A model generated the notes under the pieces. The model was not told the origin of the DNA. It worked only from the letters and a program-made list of their open reading frames with translations, and did not search any database. From a virus: a DNA stretch of 46,117 nt. Location: the IMG/VR virus record IMGVR_UViG_3300047318_000145, positions 1-46,117 of that record. One strand, given 5' to 3'. This document shows positions 30,748-38,182 of the stretch, one piece after another (the stretch's first letter is position 1; each line of letters opens with the position of its first letter). Made by a program: the position numbers and the translations under genes.

Positions 30748-31203
30748 ATGCACACGTTGTATCACGGCACTTCATCCATCAACCTCGACTGCATCAAGTC
30801 TGTCGGCCTCGAACCCGGCCACGCCAAGGGTGGCGACCAGTGGGCCAATGAGCACCACATGACCGTCGGGAAGCAATCGGTGAAGCGTGGGCCTCAGGTG
30901 TTCGTCGCTATCAGCCAAGAGCAGGCCGAGGACTTCGCGAACATCGCAGTCGAGGAGATGGGCGGTGAGCCTGTCATCATCGTTCTGCACGTGCCTGAGC
31001 CTGTCTTCAGGACGTTCAAGGAAGACGAACTGTTCTCCCGGGGCCTCGGAGCCACACCGTCCGCATGGCGTGCTCCGCGCATCCCTGTCGACTGCATTGG
31101 TGAAGTGCTGCCCGCCAAGAAGCATGAGCCGTTCGGCGGCGCATACCTGAGCGACACGGGCAGCCTTCTGTCCCTGCTGCGCACTGCACTTCTCTCCCAC
31201 TAA
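30748..31203 (+). CDS. ADP-ribosyltransferase-like protein
   Basis: 151 residues. It begins MHTLYHGTSSINLDCIKSVG, and the LYHGTS..NL..I...GL block resembles the NAD-binding start of PARP/RNA 2'-phosphotransferase-like ADP-ribosyltransferases. Later blocks QVFVAISQEQAEDFAN and GEPVIIVLHVPEPVF fit the split sheet of that fold. No clear EXE pair is seen. Phages use such enzymes to modify host RNA polymerase or other proteins; its target is unknown. It follows the structured RNA element and has CAGGAG before the ATG. Confidence 0.6.
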   Translation: MHTLYHGTSSINLDCIKSVGLEPGHAKGGDQWANEHHMTVGKQSVKRGPQVFVAISQEQAEDFANIAVEEMGGEPVIIVLHVPEPVFRTFKEDELFSRGLGATPSAWRAPRIPVDCIGEVLPAKKHEPFGGAYLSDTGSLLSLLRTALLSH

Positions 31204-31237
31204 CCAGTCACCCCTCAATCCACACGGAGATACTTCC

Positions 31238-31606
31238 ATGACCACCAAGACCGACTTCACCCCGTCCGGTATCAAGCTTGAAGGCCCGTATGAGAACGAC
31301 CGCAACGGGGAGAACGCCGACCTCTACAAGGCGATCATCCGCGAAGCCTATGGCGTCACCGACGTCATCTGCGGTCACCACCTCGTCTATCAGGTGGAGG
31401 ACAAGAGGGCTGACGGGTTCACTTACACGTTCGTCGAGGAAGTGCCCAGCGCTGACACGCTGATCTTCGACACCGATGTCGCCCAGAAGCTCTGGGGCGA
31501 CAAGTGGAAGAGTGTGCTCACCATCCTCGCTGTCACTCCCATCGCTGAGCGTGACGCCTTGCTGCACGACTTCTACTACGGTCGCACGCACGAGGTCGAA
31601 GCGTGA
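31238..31606 (+). CDS. Hypothetical protein, tandem paralogue A
   Basis: 122 residues. It shares with the next gene the order DLYKAIIREAYG, GHHLVYQ, SADTLIFD.DVA..LWG and a final RD.LL..FY helix. The pair looks like a gene duplication with divergence. Family unknown. Confidence 0.7.
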   Translation: MTTKTDFTPSGIKLEGPYENDRNGENADLYKAIIREAYGVTDVICGHHLVYQVEDKRADGFTYTFVEEVPSADTLIFDTDVAQKLWGDKWKSVLTILAVTPIAERDALLHDFYYGRTHEVEA

Positions 31607-31902
31607 GCATCTGGCTCGACGAGAACGAGCGCAACACGCGCAACAAAGACCTGTTCACCGCGATCATCAAGGAAGTCTACGGTGCCGAGCAAGTCGGCAT
31701 CGGACACCACTTGATGTTCTCGATGGGCGATACGGCTGACGAGCAGCCCAGCGTCGACACGCTGATCTTCGACCACAACGTGGCCCGCACTATCTGGGGG
31801 CCATACTTCCGCGAGCAGCTAATGGCCCTCGCGTGCGAACCCGCTGAAACCCGCGACGAGTTACTCGCTCGCCTATACAACAATCGGAGCAAGACATGCT
31901 GA
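31603..31902 (+). CDS. Hypothetical protein, tandem paralogue B
   Basis: 99 residues from a GTG start overlapping the upstream TGA. It matches paralogue A through DLFTAIIKEVYG, GHHLMFS, SVDTLIFDHNVARTIWG and RDELLARLY. It lacks the A-specific N-terminal ~20 residues and an internal insertion. Confidence 0.7.
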   Translation: MSIWLDENERNTRNKDLFTAIIKEVYGAEQVGIGHHLMFSMGDTADEQPSVDTLIFDHNVARTIWGPYFREQLMALACEPAETRDELLARLYNNRSKTC

Positions 31903-32351
31903 AGAAAGCTTTTGATGCGCTGAAGATTGGCGACCGCGTTGCTGTGACAGGCACGCAGGACGAAGCGAAGTTCGAGTTCGAGGTAGGCACCATCGTGCCC
32001 TCCGCGCATGCCGATCCCACTTGCCGTCGCATCCGCTTCGACGCTTGGTCTGAGGGTCACGGCAAGGATTCGCGGGAGTGGTGCTTCTACGACACCGAGC
32101 GCAAGAAGCTCGCCATCACCGTGGTTACCCCTGCGGAGGCAGTGAAACCCGAGCCGAAGCCTAAGAAGCGTCCCCATGGCGCTCAGGAATACAAGGGCAA
32201 CGGCAAGCACAAGTGGGAGACGGTGACCGGCGAGACCATGCGCCTCCGCGTACCTGGAGGTTGGCTCTACGGCGAGTACAGCCGCCGCATCGACCGCGTC
32301 GTCAACTCCACATTCGTCCCGGTCCCTCAGGCCGTGGGCTACGCGGTCTGA
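31896..32351 (+). CDS. Hypothetical protein with small-barrel N-terminus
   Basis: 151 residues. KIGDRVAVTGTQDEAKFEFE at 10-29 reads like a small beta barrel. A Pro/Lys linker (PEPKPKKRP) then leads to a basic C-terminal domain rich in Arg and Trp. A nucleic-acid-binding role is possible. Overlaps both neighbours. Confidence 0.65.
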   Translation: MLKKAFDALKIGDRVAVTGTQDEAKFEFEVGTIVPSAHADPTCRRIRFDAWSEGHGKDSREWCFYDTERKKLAITVVTPAEAVKPEPKPKKRPHGAQEYKGNGKHKWETVTGETMRLRVPGGWLYGEYSRRIDRVVNSTFVPVPQAVGYAV

Positions 32352-32527
32352 TGAAGCCTGAGTGGATGCTGATCAACTGGTCTCGTGGCTCCGTAGCGGG
32401 CTGCGGGACCGAAGAAGAATGCCGTGAGCAGTTGGCGAAGGTTCTTCGCAACAACGACAACACACAGAGCGCTTTCATTCTCGCTGAGGTGAAGGTGCTC
32501 TCGGAAATGAAGAGGATCGAGAGTTGA
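32351..32527 (+). CDS. Small hypothetical protein
   Basis: 58 residues beginning MKPEWMLINWSRGSVAGCGT. It has the strand-helix-strand form of small DUF-type phage proteins, with ECREQLAKVLRNND as the helix. TGATG overlap with the upstream gene. Confidence 0.65.
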   Translation: MKPEWMLINWSRGSVAGCGTEEECREQLAKVLRNNDNTQSAFILAEVKVLSEMKRIES

Positions 32528-32682
32528 AGAACAACGTCACCATCCGCATGGGCGCGTCCCTCTGGACCGTCACCGTCAAGGGCGCAAATGGCAAGCCGGT
32601 CTCGTTCGACCTGTACGCCATGGACAAAGACCAGCGCCGCAACTTCCACCGCGAGTTCATGAAGGCGTATCGCAATGCGTAG
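32524..32682 (+). CDS. Small basic hypothetical protein
   Basis: 52 residues from a TTG start overlapping the upstream TGA (MKNNVTIRMGASLWTVTVKG). Beta hairpin followed by a basic helix (QRRNFHREFMKAYR). Not recognised. Confidence 0.6.
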   Translation: MKNNVTIRMGASLWTVTVKGANGKPVSFDLYAMDKDQRRNFHREFMKAYRNA

Positions 32683-32854
32683 CGATTACGAGAGCGTTAC
32701 CTACGTGCCCCCGGAGCCTCCCCCGGAGGAACGTATCGCCAAGATGCTCAAGGACGACCTTGGCGTCACCGTCAACGCGCAGGCTCTCCGCATGTTCATT
32801 CGGACCCGTTGGGCCCGGCTGAGCAAGGCTGCGCACGAGGTCCACGATGCCTGA
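32675..32854 (+). CDS. Small hypothetical protein
   Basis: 59 residues, MRSDYESVTYVPPEPPPEER then a helical segment KMLKDDLGVTVNAQALRMFI with basic residues. It overlaps neighbours on both sides by eight bases. Not recognised. Confidence 0.6.
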   Translation: MRSDYESVTYVPPEPPPEERIAKMLKDDLGVTVNAQALRMFIRTRWARLSKAAHEVHDA

Positions 32855-33062
32855 TCCGCTGAAGTTCTTCGGCGCGATTGGTCTAGGCATCGCAGCCTTC
32901 ATCGCCCTCGTGATTTGGTTCGGCAACAGCTTGGATGAAAGCCGGTGCCGCAACACTGCAGAGGCCATGGGCGTGGAGTATCGCTACTCCATCAACACGC
33001 CATGCATGGTGAAGGCCAACGGACAGTTCGTGCCACTAAGCGCCTTCAAGGTTCTGCAGTGA
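32847..33062 (+). CDS. Small membrane protein
   Basis: 71 residues. One transmembrane span at about 7-26 (FFGAIGLGIAAFIALVIWF), then a 45-residue soluble domain with two cysteines (C34, C53) that could form a disulfide if periplasmic. Function unknown. Confidence 0.65.
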   Translation: MPDPLKFFGAIGLGIAAFIALVIWFGNSLDESRCRNTAEAMGVEYRYSINTPCMVKANGQFVPLSAFKVLQ

Positions 33063-33172
33063 TCGTTGCCGTTCTCGCTGACCACATCCTCGACGCTGTC
33101 GGGGTTGTCTACATCATCAATCTGACCATCAAGATTGCTCGCGGATATCCCGTGAGCCGATGGTTCTTCTGA
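33059..33172 (+). CDS. Micro-membrane protein
   Basis: 37 residues from GTG overlapping the upstream TGA. Hydrophobic MIVAVLADHILDAVGVVYII, then a short basic tail. Directly precedes the TerB gene. Confidence 0.55.
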   Translation: MIVAVLADHILDAVGVVYIINLTIKIARGYPVSRWFF

Positions 33173-33186
33173 ACAGGGACTGACCC

Positions 33187-33621
33187 ATGAGCTTTTTCAA
33201 GAACATCGTTGCCTCGGCCACCAAGACCTTCAACAGCTACACTGGCGACACCGCCTTCCTGAAGGGCGTGGCCTCGGCCGCCGCGAACGTCACCGCTGCT
33301 GATGGCAGCATCGACGACAACGAAATCGACAGCGCCATTTCCGGCATGCAGGGCAACCCGCTCGTCTCCGCGTCCTACAATTCGTCGCAGATCGAGGAGG
33401 CGCTCACCGCCGCCCTGTCGCGTGCGAAGTCCCGTGCGGGCCGCATGGAGAACAAGCGCAACATCGAAGCGCTGATGACCCGCGACGTTGCGGTTCGTCA
33501 GGACGTCTTCCTGATCGCGGCCGACGTTGCCGATCAGGGCGGCATCGGCTCCGAGGAACAGGTCGTGCTGAACGACATCGCCAAGCTCCTCAACGTAGAC
33601 GGCGCGAAGCTCCTCGGTTGA
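33187..33621 (+). CDS. TerB-like tellurite resistance family protein
   Basis: 144 residues. The helical pattern LKGVASAAANVTAADGSIDD..I..AI and a second half ADVADQGGIGSEEQVVLNDI match the TerB all-helical fold, whose paired acidic segments bind metal. Bacterial ter operons are linked to tellurite, colicin and phage resistance. Next to a TerC-type membrane protein, a common role in metal or envelope stress during infection is plausible. The stop overlaps a TTG-started micro-gene. Confidence 0.82.
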   Translation: MSFFKNIVASATKTFNSYTGDTAFLKGVASAAANVTAADGSIDDNEIDSAISGMQGNPLVSASYNSSQIEEALTAALSRAKSRAGRMENKRNIEALMTRDVAVRQDVFLIAADVADQGGIGSEEQVVLNDIAKLLNVDGAKLLG

Positions 33622-33698
33622 GCGTCGCACAACTGGTGGCATCCTCGGCGTTCTTCGTCGGGGTGCCACTGCTGATCTACATCCTTCGCACCCTCTGA
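33618..33698 (+). CDS. Micro-membrane protein between TerB and TerC genes
   Basis: 26 residues from TTG overlapping the TerB stop, one hydrophobic span (LVASSAFFVGVPLLIYIL). Its place between terB- and terC-like genes suggests a linked function, but no homologue is recognised. Confidence 0.5.
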   Translation: MSVAQLVASSAFFVGVPLLIYILRTL

Positions 33699-33710
33699 AC
33701 TGGAGCTTCC

Positions 33711-34361
33711 TTGGAAACCTTCTTCGTCTCACTTCTCGGCATCGTCTGGATTGACCTCCTGCTGTCGGGCGACAACGCCGTGGTCATCGCGCTCGTCAGC
33801 AACCGCCTGCCTCCCGAGCAACAGAAGTGGGGCATCATTGGTGGCACCGCTGCAGCCGTCCTGCTGCGCGTCGTCATGTCATTCTTCGCCGTCTTCCTCC
33901 TCGGCGTCCCGGGACTGTCCATCCTAGGGGGCCTGTTCCTCCTCAAGGTGGCCTACGGGCTCCTTGTGGACGAGGCCAACGATGAGAACGGAGACGTCGT
34001 GGGGCGTATCACGCTCTCGGTGGCCGTCTGCACCATCGCTGTGGCTGACGCTTCCATGAGCCTCGACAACGTCCTTGCTGTGGCCGCTCTGGCCCATGGC
34101 TCCGTGGTCCTCATGGCGACCGGCGTCCTCCTCTCTATCCCGCTGGTCATCGCAGGCGCTGCGCTGATCTCCAAGACCGTCGAGCGCTTCCCGATCATGG
34201 TCTGGGCAGGCGCTGCGGTTCTCGGCTGGGTCGCTGGTGGCATCATCGCTGCTGATCCGTGGTCGGCTCCGTACCTTGAGCACACGGGCGCCTCGGCTAC
34301 CGGCGCTGCACTGGTTCTCCTCGTGGGCCTCTGGGCTCGCTTCAAAAACAAGGCTGCATAA
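33711..34361 (+). CDS. TerC family integral membrane protein
   Basis: 216 residues from TTG 33711 with TGGAG upstream. About seven hydrophobic helices. It has the two TerC signature blocks DLLLSGDNAVVIAL (near 15-28) and ADASMSLDNVLAVAA (near 116-130), each with an Asp in a helix. TerC proteins such as YjbE/YceF-type members handle divalent metals, notably manganese, at the inner membrane. The complete length suggests a working gene. Confidence 0.9.
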   Translation: METFFVSLLGIVWIDLLLSGDNAVVIALVSNRLPPEQQKWGIIGGTAAAVLLRVVMSFFAVFLLGVPGLSILGGLFLLKVAYGLLVDEANDENGDVVGRITLSVAVCTIAVADASMSLDNVLAVAALAHGSVVLMATGVLLSIPLVIAGAALISKTVERFPIMVWAGAAVLGWVAGGIIAADPWSAPYLEHTGASATGAALVLLVGLWARFKNKAA

Positions 34362-34362
34362 A

Positions 34363-34629
34363 ATGACGAATGACGGCACTTCGATTGGACTTCTTGGCGT
34401 GGCTGCGTGGTTGGTCGGTGTCGTCTTCGTTGGCGCAGGCCAGTTGGGCACCTTCGATCCGCCTCCCGTAAAGGCGAGAGTTGAGACCACCGGCCCGCGA
34501 TGCACCTCTGAATATCCCCGGGGATTGAACCCGAGGGCCCTCGTGAGGGTCACCAAGAAACTCAAAACCTGCACAGGCGGTGACCTTCAATCATCGTGGC
34601 GGGACTGCGTGTCTCGCTTCAACGTCTAG
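34363..34629 (+). CDS. Small membrane-anchored protein
   Basis: 88 residues. Helix at about 8-28 (IGLLGVAAWLVGVVFVGAGQ), then a basic soluble part with three cysteines (C47, C70, C82). Follows the TerC gene with one base between; may belong to the same module. Unknown. Confidence 0.6.
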   Translation: MTNDGTSIGLLGVAAWLVGVVFVGAGQLGTFDPPPVKARVETTGPRCTSEYPRGLNPRALVRVTKKLKTCTGGDLQSSWRDCVSRFNV

Positions 34630-34680
34630 GCGCTCGACGACTAACGTCAGTGCCGCACTGAGTATTGCAACAAATCTAAT

Positions 34681-35280
34681 ATGGCTAAGACTACCGTTAT
34701 CCTCCCCAAAGGCACCGCTGTCTTCCCGAAGCTGAATGAGATTGACGTCTATCAGCCTCTGACCCCGTCCGGTAAGAAGAATGGCCCTGAGAAGCGCCGC
34801 TACATCACCGGCGTGAAGTTCAGCGACGAAGACCATCGCAAGGTCGACGCTTACCTGAAGAAGCAGTTGAAGGCGAACAACCTTCCGGCAAACGCCAAGC
34901 TGCCGTGGAAGCAGGACAAGAAGGACGGCTCGTTCTCTCTCCAGATGACCTCTGGCGAAGACTATCCGCCTCCGTTCGTCGATGCTGCGGGCAACGAAGT
35001 CCCGCGCAACAAGGTGAAGATTGGCGGGGGCTCGATCATCAAGCCGGACGTCACCGTCAACGCCTACGATGGCTTTGGTGGAGGCATCAACCTCTACATC
35101 AATCAGGTCCAGATCATCGAACTCAAGACCCGCGTCTTGAACAAGTTCGAAGCCGAGGCGGGTGGTTACACCTACAACGGCGGCGATGCGGATGAAGACC
35201 GGTCGGAAGACCTCGACGACGCTGAGCCCGAGGCCCCCGAGGCCCCGGACAGCAACACGGACGACGACATTCCGTTCTGA
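34681..35280 (+). CDS. Single-stranded DNA-binding protein
   Basis: 199 residues. An OB-like core with KDGSFSLQMTSGEDYPPPFV and the SSB-type acidic C-terminal tail ending DDDIPF, the terminal Phe being the usual docking residue in T7 gp2.5. Position directly before endonuclease I and primase-helicase equals that of gene 2.5 in T7. It would coat ssDNA and recruit replication proteins. Confidence 0.88.
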   Translation: MAKTTVILPKGTAVFPKLNEIDVYQPLTPSGKKNGPEKRRYITGVKFSDEDHRKVDAYLKKQLKANNLPANAKLPWKQDKKDGSFSLQMTSGEDYPPPFVDAAGNEVPRNKVKIGGGSIIKPDVTVNAYDGFGGGINLYINQVQIIELKTRVLNKFEAEAGGYTYNGGDADEDRSEDLDDAEPEAPEAPDSNTDDDIPF

Positions 35281-35282
35281 TA

Positions 35283-35771
35283 ATGTCGAAGCCCGCACTC
35301 ACCATCGAGCCTGAGTTTCGCTCAGGTCTCGAACGGGATGTCGCGGCCAAGCTCACTGCGGCCGGTGTACCTTTTGGTTTCGAAAGCCAACACATCAAGT
35401 ACATCGTGCCGCAGCGTGAGGCCAAGTATCTCCCCGACTTCTCTTTCAACGGCGACGAGTATCCGAAGGATTGTCCGATCATCCTAGAGCCCAAGGGGCG
35501 CTTTGGTGGTGCGATCAATCCGAAGCTTCGCGTGTCTGTCAAAGACGCTGCAGTGAAAGAGCGACAGAAGTTCATCCTGCTCAAGGAACAGCATCCTGAG
35601 TTGGACATCCGCTTCATCTTCTCCCGAGCAAAGACGCCAATCTACAAGGGCTCTCCTACTTCCTACGGGAAATGGGCGACAGACCACGGCTTCAAGTGGT
35701 GCGAGAAGACCCCGCCGGATGAATGGATCGAAGAAATCAAAGCGTATCTGAAACCCAAAAAGAGAAAGTGA
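35283..35771 (+). CDS. Endonuclease I (Holliday junction resolvase), T7 gp3-like
   Basis: 162 residues. Catalytic set E17 (FRSGLE), D52 (YLPDFSF), and E69/K71 in ILEPKG matches the E-D-ExK active site of T7 endonuclease I, and length is similar (149 in T7). It resolves branched DNA and degrades host DNA. It starts two bases after the SSB gene. Confidence 0.93.
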   Translation: MSKPALTIEPEFRSGLERDVAAKLTAAGVPFGFESQHIKYIVPQREAKYLPDFSFNGDEYPKDCPIILEPKGRFGGAINPKLRVSVKDAAVKERQKFILLKEQHPELDIRFIFSRAKTPIYKGSPTSYGKWATDHGFKWCEKTPPDEWIEEIKAYLKPKKRK

Positions 35772-35775
35772 CCTC

Positions 35776-36045
35776 ATGTCTGAGACCCTGACCCTCGGCA
35801 CTCCTAACCTTGCAAACGACCTCTCGCTGGCACCGCAGTGCCGGAAGATTTTGGCGCACCTTGAGAGCAAGAACGACAAGGGCGATTACCGCACGATCAC
35901 CAACATGGAAAGCATGGGTGTCTATCACGTGCAGCGGCTCTCGGACGTGATCTTCAAGCTCCGCAACGCGGGTTATGCCATCAAGATGACGATGAAGACC
36001 GATGGCGTCGGTGGCCAGTACGCCTCCTATCAGTTGGTCCGCTGA
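35776..36045 (+). CDS. Helix-turn-helix-like small protein
   Basis: 89 residues. CRKILAHLESKND, then ITNMESMGVYHVQRLSDVIF, LRNAGYAIKM and a final wing, resembles the winged-helix domain common in phages (recognition of L..LR..G). Probable DNA binder. Regulatory role unknown. Confidence 0.65.
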   Translation: MSETLTLGTPNLANDLSLAPQCRKILAHLESKNDKGDYRTITNMESMGVYHVQRLSDVIFKLRNAGYAIKMTMKTDGVGGQYASYQLVR

Positions 36046-36191
36046 TGACCAGCACCCGCAAGATTGCCATCGTCGGCCTTTTGATCCTCCCTGTGGCCGC
36101 CTTGGTCTCAGGGGGATTAGAGGCTGCACTGTGGACCGCAGGCGTCTCGTGTCTAACCTACGGCTTCGGCAGCGGCCTCGTCGAAATCTGA
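36045..36191 (+). CDS. Small membrane protein
   Basis: 48 residues with two hydrophobic segments (KIAIVGLLILPVAALVSGGL and ALWTAGVSCLTYGFG). TGATG overlaps at both ends. The DNA contains TCAGGGGGATTAG at 36108, close to the 3' half of the proposed promoter. Confidence 0.6.
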   Translation: MTSTRKIAIVGLLILPVAALVSGGLEAALWTAGVSCLTYGFGSGLVEI

Positions 36192-36316
36192 TGGACGTCG
36201 CATTCGCAAACACAGCGGCCATGGGTCTCCCGTGGCTGCTAGTCGCTGGGTGGGTGATCGTTGCGACCATCACCTACGCTGCTACGAGAGAATTCCTAGA
36301 AAGGCTACGAGATTGA
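36191..36316 (+). CDS. Small membrane protein
   Basis: 41 residues, one span (GLPWLLVAGWVIVATITYAA) and a charged tail REFLERLRD. Overlaps the primase-helicase start. Unknown. Confidence 0.6.
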   Translation: MDVAFANTAAMGLPWLLVAGWVIVATITYAATREFLERLRD

Positions 36317-37965
36317 GTTGCACTAAGGGGCCGTGCCCCTGCGGACAGTCTTCGGATGCGTTCGCTACATATGACGACGGAAGCGGAAGCTGGTGCTTTA
36401 GCTGCAATGATCCGACCCAGTTCGTCGCCGGGAGCCGATGGGCTCCTCAGGAAGAGAAGGTCGCCAAAGGCTTCTCGCCTATCGACACAGAAATCAAAGC
36501 GATCACCGCACGGGGCATCACCACCGATACCATGGCCAAGTGCGACTATCGCCTCGGCAAGCTCCGTGACGGCACACCAGTCCACGTCCAGCTAATCAAG
36601 GACGAGAGTGGCAAGCTGATCGACCAGAAGACCCGCACGCGCGACAAGCAGTTCAAATGGCTTGGCCAGAGCGTCTACAAGAACAACGGCGGCATCATTG
36701 GTGATTGGTCGTGGCCCGCGAAGGGCAAGACGGTCGTGATCACCGAGGGTGAGATTGACCGGATGTCAGTTTCGCAAGCTTTCGACAACAAGTATCCGAC
36801 TGGCTCCCTGCCGAACGGCTCAGGCTCCGTGAAGAAGGCGCTGCTCGCGAGTTGGGAGAAGCTCCTGCGCTTCGACCATATCGTGCTGTGCTTCGACAAC
36901 GACGAGCCGGGACAGAAGGCTCTCAAGGAAGCCTGCGAGCTTCTGCCGGTCGGCCGCGTCAAGATCATGGCCGTTCCAGGTAAGGACGCCAACGCGACCC
37001 TGCTGGAAGACGGCCCTGCACCGATCATCCGAGCCTACTGGGACGCAAAGCCCTTCAGGCCTGATGGCATCGTCGAGGGCAGCGAGTTCTCCCGTGAGCG
37101 CCTGAAGAAGGCCATGGCCAAGCGCAAGGGCCTCGACCTCCCATATCCCAAGCTCAACGGCATGTGGATGGGTCTGCGGCCTGCGGAAATCACCACGCTG
37201 TGCGCAGGCTCAGGCATTGGCAAGTCAACGCTGGCCCGCGCCATCGCTTACCACATGCGTGTGGCGCACGGTTCGAAGATCGGCAACATCTATCTTGAGG
37301 AAGACAACGACACGTCGGTCGCAGCCTACTGCGCCTTGCATGCTGGTGTGCCCCTCAAGAGCCTCATAGCGAACCCTGCGAACATCAGTGACGACCAGTG
37401 GGACGCAGCGCTCGCTGCAGTCATCCACGACAAGATGATGTTCTACGACCACTTCGGCTCCCTGCAGAGCGACCGGCTGCTGACCATGATGCGTTACATG
37501 GCGGCGAGTGGCTGTCAGTTCATTGTGCTCGATCACATCTCCATCGTGGTCTCAGGCCTTGAGACGATGGACGAACGTAAAGACATCGACGTCCTGATGA
37601 CCAAGCTGGCATCCTTCGTGAAGGAAACTGGTGTTGGCGTCATCGCCATCGTGCATCTGAAGCGCTCGAACGGCAAAGACTTCAATGGCGGCGATCAGAT
37701 CAGCCTCAATGACCTACGGGGCTCCGCGTCATTGGAGCAGCTTTCGTTCAACGTGCTGGCCCTCGAACGCGACCAGCAGGACGAGGAAGAGAAGCTCTAC
37801 GCGCAGATACGCTCACTGAAGTGCCGCATCACCGGAGAGACTGGTGAGGCCGACCTGATCAAGTGGAACATCGCGAAGGGCTGCTACGAGGTTGCGACCC
37901 GCAGCAAGGAGATACCCGATTTCGACCCTCACGAGAAAGGTGACACGCCTGATATCAAGTTTTGA
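36313..37965 (+). CDS. DNA primase-helicase, T7 gp4-like
   Basis: 550 residues from TTG 36313, chosen because it keeps the zinc ribbon (C3, C8, C10, C28, C31 in SCTKGPCPCG and WCFSCN) and overlaps the upstream TGA. The TOPRIM primase has VVITEGEIDRM (near 143) and VLCFDNDEPGQKA. The hexameric helicase domain has Walker A GSGIGKST (about 299-306), a Walker B-like FIVLDHISIVV, and the LRGSASLEQ block. Full length as in T7 (566). Confidence 0.95.
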   Translation: MSCTKGPCPCGQSSDAFATYDDGSGSWCFSCNDPTQFVAGSRWAPQEEKVAKGFSPIDTEIKAITARGITTDTMAKCDYRLGKLRDGTPVHVQLIKDESGKLIDQKTRTRDKQFKWLGQSVYKNNGGIIGDWSWPAKGKTVVITEGEIDRMSVSQAFDNKYPTGSLPNGSGSVKKALLASWEKLLRFDHIVLCFDNDEPGQKALKEACELLPVGRVKIMAVPGKDANATLLEDGPAPIIRAYWDAKPFRPDGIVEGSEFSRERLKKAMAKRKGLDLPYPKLNGMWMGLRPAEITTLCAGSGIGKSTLARAIAYHMRVAHGSKIGNIYLEEDNDTSVAAYCALHAGVPLKSLIANPANISDDQWDAALAAVIHDKMMFYDHFGSLQSDRLLTMMRYMAASGCQFIVLDHISIVVSGLETMDERKDIDVLMTKLASFVKETGVGVIAIVHLKRSNGKDFNGGDQISLNDLRGSASLEQLSFNVLALERDQQDEEEKLYAQIRSLKCRITGETGEADLIKWNIAKGCYEVATRSKEIPDFDPHEKGDTPDIKF

Positions 37966-38182
37966 AGACGTCGTCGCGATGCTCATGAAGCACGGGGCGA
38001 CCCGAGAGCAGGCCTTGTCCATCATGGACGCGGTCCATGGCATGTCGCTGCCGACCCGCACGACCCTGAGCCCCAAAGAGCGCAGCAGGGAACGTTCGTA
38101 CCAGATGGCTAAGTGGGCCATCGCCAAAGCAAAGGAATACGGCACACAGAATGCTGCGACTACTATGGGACACCGAGAGTAA
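37940..38182 (+). CDS. Small helical hypothetical protein between helicase and polymerase
   Basis: 80 residues if started at GTG 37940 (start uncertain; ATG 37979 is the alternative). It contains EDVVAMLMKHGATREQALSI and a basic KERSRERSYQMAKWAIAKAK helix. Overlaps the primase-helicase end by 26 bases and the polymerase start by 32. Not recognised. Confidence 0.6.
   Translation: MTRLISSFEDVVAMLMKHGATREQALSIMDAVHGMSLPTRTTLSPKERSRERSYQMAKWAIAKAKEYGTQNAATTMGHRE

Noticed and set aside
36108-36120. Fourth copy of the proposed phage promoter
   Set aside because: TCAGGGGGATTAG matches the 3' half at 12 of 13 bases, but the upstream conserved positions are mostly absent and it lies inside a gene; kept only as a weak lookalike.
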